Positions 34,902 to 43,824 of a stretch of DNA of 64,000 nucleotides are shown here, in pieces. A program made the translations under genes and the position numbers. Origin of the DNA: an uncultured Bacteroidota bacterium (GTDB taxonomy: Bacteria; Bacteroidota; Bacteroidia; Chitinophagales; Chitinophagaceae); the NCBI GenBank assembly GCA_937928385.1, contig CALEZD010000108.1:1-64000 (forward strand). Reading direction: 5' to 3'. Every line of letters begins with the position of its first letter. Within the stretch, counting starts at the first letter, position 1. The notes under the pieces were generated by a model, which was given only the letters and a program-made list of their open reading frames with translations, did not search any database and had not been told where the DNA came from.

Positions 34902-35915
34902 TTACTTATTGGCTGATGAATAAATTTTATCAATAATTTCTACCGTCTTCAAACCTTCAAAAGCACTTGTAGATATCGATGCGTTATTGCTCAATACATC
35001 TATAAGGTTTGCGTAAACCAGGTCATGATTGGACATAGAGCCCTGGTAGGTACCATAACTATTCGCTTTGTTCCCTTCAGGCAAATTTTCAATTTTATAC
35101 CCCTCAATGTTCTGGTATTCCATTTCATTAAGGTATTGTCCACCTATTTTCACTGTACCTTTTTCCCCAAAAATCGTTAACGAGCCCTCCATGTTTTTAC
35201 CATAACTATTAACCGTATAGTTAACTGTGCCAATAGCACCATTGTAAAACTCCAATATTACTGCACCTGTATCTTCAAAATCTATAATGCCTTCGTGATC
35301 GTAATTTCCCATATAGGCTTTTGCGGACTTTACATCTCCTATCAACCAATACAACAAGTCGATAAAATGAGAAAACTGAGTATACAGAGTACCACCATCC
35401 ATATCTATAGTACCCTTCCAGGAGTTTTCGTAATACTGGGGGTTACGGTTCCAAAAACAGCTGAGTTGTACACTATATATTTTCCCGAGCTTGCCTTCAT
35501 CTATTGCCGCTTTTACAGCAGCAACCGGAGGGTTGAACCTGTTTTGTTTTATGGCAAACAACCGCCTGTTGTATCGTTCTGCTGTCTTAATCATCTCACC
35601 GCAGTCATGAACATTAGTGGCTAACGGCTTTTCGCACAGAACATGAAAACCTGAACGGAGTGCAGATATGCTATGTTGTGCATGTAGTCCATTGGGTGTA
35701 CAAATAGACACCACATCAATGTCTTTTTCTTTGCTCAACAGCTCGTTAATATCGTAATACGCCCTGGCATTATACTGCGCAGCCATGGCATCAGCTTTCT
35801 CTTTATCTGTGTCGCATACAGCAATCAGTACAGCCTGGTTATTTATATGTTCAGCATGACGGTTGGCTATACGGCCGCAACCAATTAACGCGAAACGCAC
35901 TTCACTCTTTTTCAT
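34902..35915 (-). CDS. Gfo/Idh/MocA oxidoreductase (WbpB/WlbA-like)
   Basis: 337 residues. The NAD-binding domain begins RFALIGCGRIANRHAEHI, with the family CEKPLATNVHDCGEMI motif. The catalytic domain contains QNRFNPPVAAVKAAIDEGKLGKI and GGTLYTQFSHFIDLLYWLIGD (HxxxD/H). It likely oxidises a UDP-sugar at C3, feeding the adjacent acetyltransferase and aminotransferase, the WbpB-D-E set of Pseudomonas aeruginosa. The UDP-GlcNAc 6-dehydrogenase (WbpA) expected before it is not in the window. Confidence 0.88.
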   Translation of the reverse strand: MKKSEVRFALIGCGRIANRHAEHINNQAVLIAVCDTDKEKADAMAAQYNARAYYDINELLSKEKDIDVVSICTPNGLHAQHSISALRSGFHVLCEKPLATNVHDCGEMIKTAERYNRRLFAIKQNRFNPPVAAVKAAIDEGKLGKIYSVQLSCFWNRNPQYYENSWKGTIDMDGGTLYTQFSHFIDLLYWLIGDVKSAKAYMGNYDHEGIIDFEDTGAVILEFYNGAIGTVNYTVNSYGKNMEGSLTIFGEKGTVKIGGQYLNEMEYQNIEGYKIENLPEGNKANSYGTYQGSMSNHDLVYANLIDVLSNNASISTSAFEGLKTVEIIDKIYSSANK

Positions 35916-35940
35916 TAAGTATTATTTATCAATATATTTA

Positions 35941-36687
35941 TTAGTACACAATGCTTTCTGACGGAAAACTTATCAGCACCCCCATTCCTTTTTTCTGAAA
36001 AACAAACATACTGCCCGCAGCCACTGCTGATGCTCCGGCCTGTACAGCAGTTTTCAAATCGCTAACAGACCCCGCGCCGCCACAAGCAATAAGCGGAACA
36101 GTGATTTTTTCAGACACCGTTTTTACCATGTCAAGGTCGTAACCGGACCAAGTGCCGTCTCTATCAATACTGTTCAACATTATCTCACCTACCCCGTACT
36201 CCTGGAGTTTCTCAGCCCATTCAACAGGTTCATAACCCGATTTTTTTGACCCTGACATACCATACACTTTGCTCTTTCCAAAAATATTCTTCTTGTAATC
36301 AATACTACCTACCACAGCCTGTGCTCCATAGATGCTGCCGATTGCCTCTACTAGCCCCGGGTTGTTAAACAGCACAGAATTCAATACTACCTTTTCATAT
36401 CCGCAATCGAATACACGTTTCGCATCATCCAGCGTTTTGATGTTCCCGCCATACCCCATAGGCATAAATGCCTCACCTGCTATTTCTTCTATACGCTTGT
36501 AGTCAATCACCCTTCCGTCAGCTGAGGCATTGTAATCCAGCAAAACCAACTCGTCGGCTTCCTTTTCGTTGAAAATTTTCACTGCATTTATCGGGTCGCC
36601 AACATACTTCGGATTTTTGAAGTTGACCGTCTTATAGAGTCCTCCGTTCCTAAGCAGCAATACGGGAATTGTTCTAATACGCCTCAT
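35941..36687 (-). CDS. HisF2: amidotransferase-associated cyclase subunit homologue
   Basis: 248 residues, a HisF-like (beta/alpha)8 barrel. It includes VLLLRNGGLYKTVNF, LVLLDYNASADGR, MPMGYGGNIKTLDDAKR, SIDRDGTWSGYDLDMV and LIACGGAGSVSDLKTAVQ. In the glycan cluster it is HisF2, supplying a channel that passes ammonia with HisH2 to the WbpG sugar amidotransferase, rather than histidine synthesis. ATG 36687; an open frame extends upstream into the HisH2 gene but is not the coding start. Confidence 0.88.
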   Translation of the reverse strand: MRRIRTIPVLLLRNGGLYKTVNFKNPKYVGDPINAVKIFNEKEADELVLLDYNASADGRVIDYKRIEEIAGEAFMPMGYGGNIKTLDDAKRVFDCGYEKVVLNSVLFNNPGLVEAIGSIYGAQAVVGSIDYKKNIFGKSKVYGMSGSKKSGYEPVEWAEKLQEYGVGEIMLNSIDRDGTWSGYDLDMVKTVSEKITVPLIACGGAGSVSDLKTAVQAGASAVAAGSMFVFQKKGMGVLISFPSESIVY

Positions 36688-36692
36688 GAATA

Positions 36693-37310
36693 TTACATAC
36701 GCAATTTGCTGTAGTTTTCTAAAACCTTCATGCCAAACTTGTGGCTCTTTTCCGGGTGGAATTGCGCGCCGAATACATTGTCTTTTTTGAACGCGCACGC
36801 AAATTCATAGCCATAGCGGGATGTTGCTGTCACCTCATCGCCGGCCCCGAACAAAAAATGGTATGCGTGTACAAAGTAAAACCGTGGGTCTGCGGGCAAT
36901 GCTTCCCAGAGTTCGCTATTGTTTTTTACTTCTATTTCAGACCATCCCATATGCGGAATTGGCAAACCCATCAACTTTTCTTTATCAAATTTTACCGTAA
37001 CTGCATCTACCCAACCTAAACCATCAACATCTCCTTCTTCACTATGTTTCGTCATTAATTGAGCTCCCAGGCATATCCCCAATATTGGCTTCCCCTTTTC
37101 TTTTACTTCCCGGTGCAATACATCTGTCAAGCCTGTTTCGTGCAGATTGGCCATACCCTTTTTAAAATGACCAACACCGGGTAATAGTAATTTTGATGCA
37201 TCTCGGATTTTTTGCTTATCGTCAGTTATTACTGTATCTACACCCAACCTGGCAAACATGTTTTTAATAGATGTAAGGTTACCCAACCCGTAATTTATTA
37301 CTGCAATCAT
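36693..37310 (-). CDS. HisH2: class I glutamine amidotransferase subunit
   Basis: 205 residues. The glutaminase triad is visible: Cys in LGICLGAQLM and His-Glu in FGAQFHPEKSHKFG. It hydrolyses Gln to release ammonia for the partner HisF2/WbpG system. It overlaps the wbpG-like stop by 4 nt (ATGA) and is followed by hisF2 after 5 nt, so the three products are coupled. Separate histidine-pathway genes are not here. Confidence 0.9.
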   Translation of the reverse strand: MIAVINYGLGNLTSIKNMFARLGVDTVITDDKQKIRDASKLLLPGVGHFKKGMANLHETGLTDVLHREVKEKGKPILGICLGAQLMTKHSEEGDVDGLGWVDAVTVKFDKEKLMGLPIPHMGWSEIEVKNNSELWEALPADPRFYFVHAYHFLFGAGDEVTATSRYGYEFACAFKKDNVFGAQFHPEKSHKFGMKVLENYSKLRM

Positions 37311-38446
37311 TTTTTTACCGGGAAAATTTTCCTGTAAATATATTTCACCGGGGTCAACAGAGGATAACGCTTATCCACCGCCATTTCATAATCATAATGA
37401 CGGTGACTAACCGGTGGGGTATCCATTATTGCTTCAAATTCAGCCTGTGTAAATCCGAGTTTTTTTAGAACAAATTCATAATCTTCTGTAAAAACTTGCT
37501 CATTGTAAATAGGTTTCGCAAGTTCAGCCATCGCTTCTTCTTTCGTAATTTGCTTGCTGAATATAAGGTCGCTTAAATGTGCCTTACGCTTGTCCACTTT
37601 AAACTTCCGTGGCAATATATATCCTTGGTAGAAGCGAGTCCATACACTTTCGTAGTGCTTACCACCATAATCACGCCAACCCAGTTCTTTCTGTATAGTT
37701 TCCTTTACCTTAGATTTATTATACTCCATGTAATTGAGCATGGATAAAGAAGTAACGCCTTTAGTCTTGATATAATACCTCTTCACCTTCGCATTCATAA
37801 ATGGAAAAGTTTTCAGCGGCACCGTACCAAACTGTTTGTGTATAGATTTAATATTTACATGGTCGTATTTGGGATGTATCCAACTCTTGGGCAAGGTATT
37901 CTCCGTTTGTACGTTAGTGCCGCTCAGTATGTATTTTATGCCCTTTTCACCCGCCATACGGTACAATGTTGCAAAAATTGCATGGTCAGTAATAGCTTCG
38001 ATATCTATTACTGAGGCTTTAAGGTATGCTATCTGTAAATCCCGGAATTCCTCCCAGTTTATCACATAAGTATGCAGGTCTATACCCAGTTTCTGTACAA
38101 TATTCTCAATATTTTTTACAGCCAATTCACTGTTCCACCCATTGTCAAAATGAACAGCCAGAGGGCGAAGTCCGTATCTTTTTGCCAGGTGTGCTATATA
38201 GGTACTGTCTACCCCACCGCTTAGCCCCATAATACAATCATAAGGCTTATTTTTCCCTTCTTCCTTAATCTTCTCAACTTCCTTAGTTAACAATGCCGCA
38301 CCTTCCTCACCTGTACGCACTTTTTCAGCATACGACTCCTGGAACTCATAGTAATAGTTGCATATACCCTTTTCATCAAATGTAATGTCGGGGTCAGCAA
38401 TATTATCCATTACTGAAATTGTACACTGCCTGTATTCCATATCCAT
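37307..38446 (-). CDS. WbpG-like N-acetyl sugar amidotransferase
   Basis: 379 residues with a PP-loop ATP pyrophosphatase signature, MGLSGGVDSTYIAHLAKRYG, near residues 70-90. It contains the zinc/ligand-type region around GICNYYYEFQ. With HisH2/HisF2 it converts an N-acetyl group of a diaminouronic acid to an acetamidino group, as in P. aeruginosa O5 O-antigen. ATG at 38446; a second at 38440. It is directly preceded by an O-acetyltransferase gene stop. Confidence 0.88.
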   Translation of the reverse strand: MDMEYRQCTISVMDNIADPDITFDEKGICNYYYEFQESYAEKVRTGEEGAALLTKEVEKIKEEGKNKPYDCIMGLSGGVDSTYIAHLAKRYGLRPLAVHFDNGWNSELAVKNIENIVQKLGIDLHTYVINWEEFRDLQIAYLKASVIDIEAITDHAIFATLYRMAGEKGIKYILSGTNVQTENTLPKSWIHPKYDHVNIKSIHKQFGTVPLKTFPFMNAKVKRYYIKTKGVTSLSMLNYMEYNKSKVKETIQKELGWRDYGGKHYESVWTRFYQGYILPRKFKVDKRKAHLSDLIFSKQITKEEAMAELAKPIYNEQVFTEDYEFVLKKLGFTQAEFEAIMDTPPVSHRHYDYEMAVDKRYPLLTPVKYIYRKIFPVKK

Positions 38447-39106
38447 TCAAACCTTTAGTTTATTCTTCCGGTATTTTTCAAATTGTTGTTCGCTTATGTA
38501 TCCATGGTACCTTTTACTAACTTCAAAAGGGATGCATAGTGACTTATCAAGTTGCTTCACCTGTTTTGCCGGTACACCCGCAATAATACTATTCCCCTCC
38601 GGAAAAGATTTAGTGACCACAGCACCTGCGGCAACTATCGTCCAGTCTCCAAGCGTAACACCAGGCATAATTTTTGCGCCGGCACCAATCCAGCAATATT
38701 TACCTATAGTTACCTTAGCGGTTATATGCTTTCGCGAGTCATACACATCGTGATTGGCGGACACGATTACAACATTGGGTGCTATTTGTGTATAATCTCC
38801 AATTTCAATCCCTCCCCTGCCTGTTATATAACAGCCTCCCATGATACCGGGATATGCATCCACACCTACAAGGATATTTTCCACATCATACACCTTACTT
38901 GTCCAGTGCACCGGCCAATATGCTTTACTATTCCCACCCCAATTTAACACCTTTTGCTTGAACCAAAATTCAAATGACACACAGCCCTGATAGTCAGTTG
39001 TATCGTATAAAAATCTGAATTGAGGTAGTAATCTTGTCACCGGCGCAACAATGAGCATATATGGCCGTTTCAGTATAAAAAGAAGTTTCTCTTTCAAGTT
39101 GCTCAT
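38447..39106 (-). CDS. Hexapeptide-repeat O-acetyltransferase
   Basis: 219 residues. An N-terminal amphipathic segment of about 60 residues precedes a left-handed beta-helix with repeats IEIGDYTQIAPNVVI, VTIGKYCWIGAGAKI and VTLGDWTIVAAGAVVTKSF. A catalytic His lies in SANHDVYDSRKH. The C-terminus IIAGVPAKQVKQL is typical of maltose/galactoside acetyltransferase-like enzymes. It likely O-acetylates a sugar in the repeat unit. It ends one base before the WbpG-like start. Confidence 0.83.
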   Translation of the reverse strand: MSNLKEKLLFILKRPYMLIVAPVTRLLPQFRFLYDTTDYQGCVSFEFWFKQKVLNWGGNSKAYWPVHWTSKVYDVENILVGVDAYPGIMGGCYITGRGGIEIGDYTQIAPNVVIVSANHDVYDSRKHITAKVTIGKYCWIGAGAKIMPGVTLGDWTIVAAGAVVTKSFPEGNSIIAGVPAKQVKQLDKSLCIPFEVSKRYHGYISEQQFEKYRKNKLKV

Positions 39107-39107
39107 A

Positions 39108-39953
39108 TTATTCCCGATGCTTGAAATTCAACTTTTTCAAAGTATTGCCTAATTGTTTTGACTGGAAGAATAATACGTTCTTCAACAATTGTTTGTACAA
39201 ACCTCTTTTTCTTGCGCTCAATATTGCACTAACTGTGTTTTTATCCAACGGGCAATTTTCGTGCAACAAGTATTGATGTTTGATTTTCTCGTAAACGGTG
39301 ATATATGCATCAAAAGAATTGATTTCCTGTGCATCATGTTCGCGATACCACACAACTCCTTCCGGCATTAACAAAACGGGATACTTCTGGGAAAGCCTGT
39401 GCCACATTTCAAAATCGCCTGCCATGCGAATATTATCGAATCCACCAGCCTCTCTGAAAACATCTGTTCTTATTATCGACGAAAGGGGCGCTTTGTGAAA
39501 TAACCCGGGGCCATTGTAATGATATGTGTATGCTTCAACAGGTGACATCATGATCGGGTAAGGGCTGTGAATATTTTGTGGTAAAGAGCAGAGGCCATAA
39601 CCTGCATCCGGAAACTGCTCCATCATAGATACCAGTACCTGCAATCCTGTTGGATATATATAATCATCGGCATCTACATACTTAATATATTTCCCCTGAG
39701 CAAGAGACGCAGCCTTATTCCTATTGGGATAATCGCCAAGATTCTTTTCGTTAATATGTACTTTCACTCTTTTGTCGCGAGCAGCAATTCCCTCAGCTAT
39801 ACCAACAGTATTGTCTTTTGAGCCGTCGTCAACTATTATTAATTCTAAATTCCTGTATGTCGAGTTTAAAACACTCTCTACTGCAAATGCCACATACTTC
39901 TCCCTGTTGTATGTGGTCATCAAAACACTTATCAATGGTTCCTGCACTATCAT
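39108..39953 (-). CDS. Family 2 glycosyltransferase
   Basis: About 281 residues, GT-A fold. It begins MIVQEPLISVLMTTYNREKY. The catalytic region contains LIIVDDGSKDNT and the DxD equivalent in IKYVDADDYIYP (D-A-D). The remainder includes FREAGGFDNIRMAGDFEMWH. ATG 39953 is used rather than a GTG at 39959. Specificity unknown. Confidence 0.87.
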   Translation of the reverse strand: MIVQEPLISVLMTTYNREKYVAFAVESVLNSTYRNLELIIVDDGSKDNTVGIAEGIAARDKRVKVHINEKNLGDYPNRNKAASLAQGKYIKYVDADDYIYPTGLQVLVSMMEQFPDAGYGLCSLPQNIHSPYPIMMSPVEAYTYHYNGPGLFHKAPLSSIIRTDVFREAGGFDNIRMAGDFEMWHRLSQKYPVLLMPEGVVWYREHDAQEINSFDAYITVYEKIKHQYLLHENCPLDKNTVSAILSARKRGLYKQLLKNVLFFQSKQLGNTLKKLNFKHRE

Positions 39954-39961
39954 TTCCACTA

Positions 39962-40966
39962 TTACTTATAATAGGATATATACCAGTCAACAAATGCTTT
40001 GAGCCCGGTATTAATATCAACCGAAGGCGCAAAGCCAACAGTCAGTGTTAAATCGTCAATATCAGCATAAGTTTCAAACATGTCACCCGGTTGCATAGGT
40101 TTATATTCTATAATGGCCTTTTTACCTATCAACCCTTCCAACACCTGTACAAATTCTTTCAGTTGCACGGGCTTATGGTTCCCTATATTATATAGTTTGT
40201 AAGGAGCGAAACTATCTGATATATCTAAAACTGTACCCATTTTTGCCGGGGCAGCAACAGGCGGCTTGTCAATCAATGCGTCAATAGTTTTTACAATATC
40301 ATCTATGTATGTAAAATCACGACTGAGATTACCATTATTAAACAATTGTATTGGCTTGTTATGCAAAATGCAATTTGTAAATAAGAAATAAGCCATATCA
40401 GGTCTGCCCCATGGGCCGTATACAGTGAAGAACCTTAGGCCTGTAGTAGGTATATTATACAAGGCAGCATAACTATGTGCCATCGCTTCATTTGCCTTCT
40501 TAGTTGCCGCATACAGCGATATTGGATGATCAGTATGATCGTCTGTACTAAACGGAATTTTATTTGAACCATAAACAGAGCTGGAAGAAGCAAAAATAAA
40601 ATGCTCAACAGAGAAGTTTCTGCAAGCCTCCAATACATTCATAAACCCAATGATATTACTATCAATGTATTGATATGGATTTTCAATGCTATAACGTACC
40701 CCCGCCTGAGCTGCAAGGTTGATTACCACATCAATCTTATTATCTGAAAACAGCTTGTCCAATTTTACCTTATCTGTAATATCTATTTTATGGAATGTAA
40801 AATTCTCATAACCTGTCAATTGGTTCAGCCTGTTGTTCTTCAGTTTTACATCATAATATTCGTTCAGAGCATCTACACCGATTACTCTGTGTCCCTTCCT
40901 GGACAATAACAGAGAAAGGTGATATCCTATAAATCCAGCCGCACCTGTTACCAGTATTGTTTTCAA
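39962..40966 (-). CDS. UDP-glucuronate 4-epimerase-like SDR
   Basis: 334 residues. Dinucleotide site GAAGFIGYHLS and catalytic Y-A-A-T-K (SLYAATKKANEA), with the UGA/GalE6-like motif GVRYSIENPYQYID and GPWGRPDMAYFLFT. It probably converts UDP-glucuronate to UDP-galacturonate, giving a uronic acid for the glycan. The start is TTG at 40966; no ATG exists near it. Confidence 0.85.
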   Translation of the reverse strand: MKTILVTGAAGFIGYHLSLLLSRKGHRVIGVDALNEYYDVKLKNNRLNQLTGYENFTFHKIDITDKVKLDKLFSDNKIDVVINLAAQAGVRYSIENPYQYIDSNIIGFMNVLEACRNFSVEHFIFASSSSVYGSNKIPFSTDDHTDHPISLYAATKKANEAMAHSYAALYNIPTTGLRFFTVYGPWGRPDMAYFLFTNCILHNKPIQLFNNGNLSRDFTYIDDIVKTIDALIDKPPVAAPAKMGTVLDISDSFAPYKLYNIGNHKPVQLKEFVQVLEGLIGKKAIIEYKPMQPGDMFETYADIDDLTLTVGFAPSVDINTGLKAFVDWYISYYK

Positions 40967-40994
40967 TATTATTATTTTATTATTGACAGATAGT

Positions 40995-41948
40995 CTAATT
41001 TGTTTCAGACGCTAATATCCTGTCACAAATTCGAACATAAGATTTTTTCAACTCTTCTTCTCCTTTATCAAGAGTTTGGTAAAAGAGTTCGCATGCGCTT
41101 CTATATGATTTTACTAAATTGATATTATACTTCCACCAGCGAAACTTATCTGTAAAAGATATTCCCCTTGCTAAGTACAAGGACTTTATTAACCTGATAT
41201 GGTACTCCACAGAAAAGTTTGGTCTTTCAGGCAATAACTTAAATATTGTATACGTACTGAATATTTCCGCATAAGTTCTTTTGAATGCAAATTCAGCATC
41301 TTCGTGGTGATAATGATATACCCTTGCAGCATAATTATAGGCAATCGTACAACCATTAGCCAGGGCTTCCTTTGCCCATATTTTATCCTCAGCAAATATG
41401 GTGTTTTGAAACGGAATTTGTAATAGAGTTTCCTTCTTATAAAGTGCTGTTACGTTATCCCAGGAACATGCTTGACTCATAGCCTCGGGTGAGAGCTTGC
41501 CAAACTCATCTTCAGAAAACCTCCTGGTAATAACTTCCGGTGTTGAGTAAGGCTTGAACCATTGCGCCGGGTTTTTATCTGGGTCATGTGGTACAACCTG
41601 TTGGCCACATACTGCTACAACGTCTTTATTTACCAGGCCTTTAAAAAGGTTATCCAACCAATTTTCATCAACAGGCCATGCATCCTGCACTGTTAATACA
41701 ACGTATTCACACGAGGCATGTTGTACTCCGATATTTCTGGTTTCCCCATGATTGAATTCAGACGAGGGTATTTCAATCAGTTTAACTTTATCGTACTTTT
41801 TCAATAGTTCAATCGTGCCATCAGTCGAACCGGAATCAATGACAACTATTTCTTCGACACTGATATTTTGAGACAAAATACCATCTATGCATTTTTTGAT
41901 TGTGTGTATACCGTTTTTTACAGGTATCACCACAGACACTTTATTCAT
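40995..41948 (-). CDS. Family 2 glycosyltransferase
   Basis: 317 residues. N-terminal MNKVSVVIPVKNGIHTIKKC, acidic loop IVVIDSGSTDGTIELLK and metal motif in VLTVQDAWPVDENWL. It resembles rhamnosyltransferase-type GT2 proteins. ATG 41948 is chosen; a GTG at 41969 overlaps the previous gene. Acceptor and donor unknown. Confidence 0.85.
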   Translation of the reverse strand: MNKVSVVIPVKNGIHTIKKCIDGILSQNISVEEIVVIDSGSTDGTIELLKKYDKVKLIEIPSSEFNHGETRNIGVQHASCEYVVLTVQDAWPVDENWLDNLFKGLVNKDVVAVCGQQVVPHDPDKNPAQWFKPYSTPEVITRRFSEDEFGKLSPEAMSQACSWDNVTALYKKETLLQIPFQNTIFAEDKIWAKEALANGCTIAYNYAARVYHYHHEDAEFAFKRTYAEIFSTYTIFKLLPERPNFSVEYHIRLIKSLYLARGISFTDKFRWWKYNINLVKSYRSACELFYQTLDKGEEELKKSYVRICDRILASETN

Positions 41949-41953
41949 GTTTA

Positions 41954-42970
41954 TTAACTCTTCTGCCACATTACCGTGCCTATACTTACGTCAGTAAAAG
42001 GTGCAATTTCATTAACATTTGTATTGAATAGCCTGAACAAAAAGGGTATTTTATACAACCTGGCCTTATGCACCATCATGTAATACCTGATTTTCTTCAA
42101 CTCACTACTACTAAAAATTAAATTATCCTCTACCTGCTTTAGCAATTGTTCAGCTTCATGATACAACCTTCCATTTATTACGCTGATCAGCACGTCCGCT
42201 CCCATTACCCTAAGTCCTTGCTTATACAAATCCAATTTCCCTTTACCCGCAATTTCTTCCAGGGCGTACTCAAAAACCTGTATACGGCTCATCAACTTCT
42301 GAGGAGCATGGTAACCTACACGGGATAAGCTATCGTCTGACACCCTCAGATAGACATCGGGTAGCAGATCAAGTCTTTTTTTGTATCTAACGGGATACAT
42401 GAAACTCCGGATGTGCAATTCCACATCCTGCCACAGTTTCAGACCTTCATTCCACATACCTACCTGCTGAAAACTACTTTTTTTCCAAAGAGGACCGGTA
42501 CCCTGGCAAACAGCATCTCCGGTTAGCACCCTCAACAAATCATCCTCTACTTTATCTATATTCCAGAGGAGATTCAAATCATTCAATTCCTTTTTAAACA
42601 ACAGCATGGGGAAAATAACAAAATCACAGTCCGGTTCCATGTCCGTTGCACCCGCTCGTTGCTCTAAACAATATGGCGCTAATATATCGTCGGTATCCAG
42701 GAACATTACATAATCCCCTGTACAACGTTCTACAGCAATATTTCTGCAAACACAAGCCCCTTTAGGTTCTCTGTCTCTTTTAAATATTTTAACGCGGGAA
42801 TCTTTCTGTGCAAAAGATTCCAATATTTCCCAACTATTATCTGTACTGCCATCGTCAACTATTACCCATTCCCAGTTTTCATAGGTCTGGTTAAATATAG
42901 ACTCAGCCGTTTCGTGTATGATATAGGCCCTATTATACGAGGGCGTGATGATAGATACTTTGGTCATCAT
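41954..42970 (-). CDS. Family 2 glycosyltransferase
   Basis: 338 residues after the start MMTKVSIITPSYNRAYII. The open frame extends upstream to 43219 but that part is antisense-like and not coding. Motifs are VIVDDGSTDNSWEILE and VMFLDTDDILAPYCLE (DxD). The ATG at 42970 overlaps the stop of the methyltransferase gene (TAATG), suggesting coupling. Confidence 0.86.
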   Translation of the reverse strand: MMTKVSIITPSYNRAYIIHETAESIFNQTYENWEWVIVDDGSTDNSWEILESFAQKDSRVKIFKRDREPKGACVCRNIAVERCTGDYVMFLDTDDILAPYCLEQRAGATDMEPDCDFVIFPMLLFKKELNDLNLLWNIDKVEDDLLRVLTGDAVCQGTGPLWKKSSFQQVGMWNEGLKLWQDVELHIRSFMYPVRYKKRLDLLPDVYLRVSDDSLSRVGYHAPQKLMSRIQVFEYALEEIAGKGKLDLYKQGLRVMGADVLISVINGRLYHEAEQLLKQVEDNLIFSSSELKKIRYYMMVHKARLYKIPFLFRLFNTNVNEIAPFTDVSIGTVMWQKS

Positions 42971-43821
42971 TACTTTTTCCTGGCAATAATCCTGATGGTA
43001 TCGAAAAGATTTACAGGCGCAGATATTTTCATTAAAGTGCCCGATGGTTTCATTTTCAAGCCAACCCTGCTTGTAACCTGGTATAGCGCCAGGCCTACAG
43101 GAACTTTTTTCCATGGTCTGTCTTCCACAAGTATCTCGTACCCCAACTTCTGCATGATAATCCGGAATGCCTTCTTCGAGAAAAAGAAAGTGTGCTGCGG
43201 AGGGGTCATCAGCCGCCAATGCTTCCCGAAAATTTTTGCATGAATAGTATTAATATCTCCTGTTACTATGTAGATAATCCCTCCCGGCTTAAGCTTCTCA
43301 TTCAACATCTGCAGCGTATCTACCGGGTCTGGCAAATGTTCAATTACATCGAACATACATATCACATCAAAATTCCCCAGCTTATCCAACAGCTCTTTCG
43401 TCACTACACCCTGGTGTACATCATGTCCCCGCTCTTTGGCAAACTGAACTGCACTTTCCGACACTTCGATACCAACACAATCATAATATTCCTTGGCTTC
43501 GTCTAAAAAGAAACCGTGCGCGCATCCTACTTCAAGTAGCTTGTTTCCGTTCGTCTTATTCCTCCTTAGAAATTGCAGGTTCTTACTGAATTCAGCCCTT
43601 AATACGTTTTCAGATTCTACATAATCTGCGTAGCCGTCCTCTTGGCCACCGCTGAAATAGGAGTCGTCATAAATTGTTGACAAGTCAAAAGACGGTTTAA
43701 TATCTGTAAAGGCAGCGAGGCAATTGTTGCATTTATATATATCAAACCCTTTCTTTTCAAATAAGCGTGAAGTATGCTCACTACCACACAATTTGCAGGT
43801 TTTGCCTTTATCAATGTCCAT
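42970..43821 (-). CDS. Zinc-ribbon class I SAM methyltransferase
   Basis: 283 residues. An N-terminal zinc ribbon with C9-x2-C12 and C31-x2-C34 precedes a Rossmann methyltransferase domain. The SAM motif is LLEVGCAHGFFLDEAK, and VICMFDVIEHLPDP is typical of Methyltransf_23-type enzymes. Zinc-ribbon methyltransferases in polysaccharide loci commonly methylate nucleotide sugars or chain ends. Acceptor unknown. Confidence 0.87.
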   Translation of the reverse strand: MDIDKGKTCKLCGSEHTSRLFEKKGFDIYKCNNCLAAFTDIKPSFDLSTIYDDSYFSGGQEDGYADYVESENVLRAEFSKNLQFLRRNKTNGNKLLEVGCAHGFFLDEAKEYYDCVGIEVSESAVQFAKERGHDVHQGVVTKELLDKLGNFDVICMFDVIEHLPDPVDTLQMLNEKLKPGGIIYIVTGDINTIHAKIFGKHWRLMTPPQHTFFFSKKAFRIIMQKLGYEILVEDRPWKKVPVGLALYQVTSRVGLKMKPSGTLMKISAPVNLFDTIRIIARKK

Positions 43822-43824
43822 AAA

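Noticed and set aside
35941..37310. Histidine biosynthesis genes hisF and hisH
   Set aside because: They are followed by a WbpG-like sugar amidotransferase with an ATGA overlap and sit inside a glycan operon, with no other his genes. They are better read as HisF2/HisH2.
42971..43219. N-terminal extension of the glycosyltransferase gene at 41954-42970
   Set aside because: The extended frame overlaps the methyltransferase gene on the same strand, and the typical GT2 N-terminus (VSIITPSYN) begins right after the ATG at 42970.
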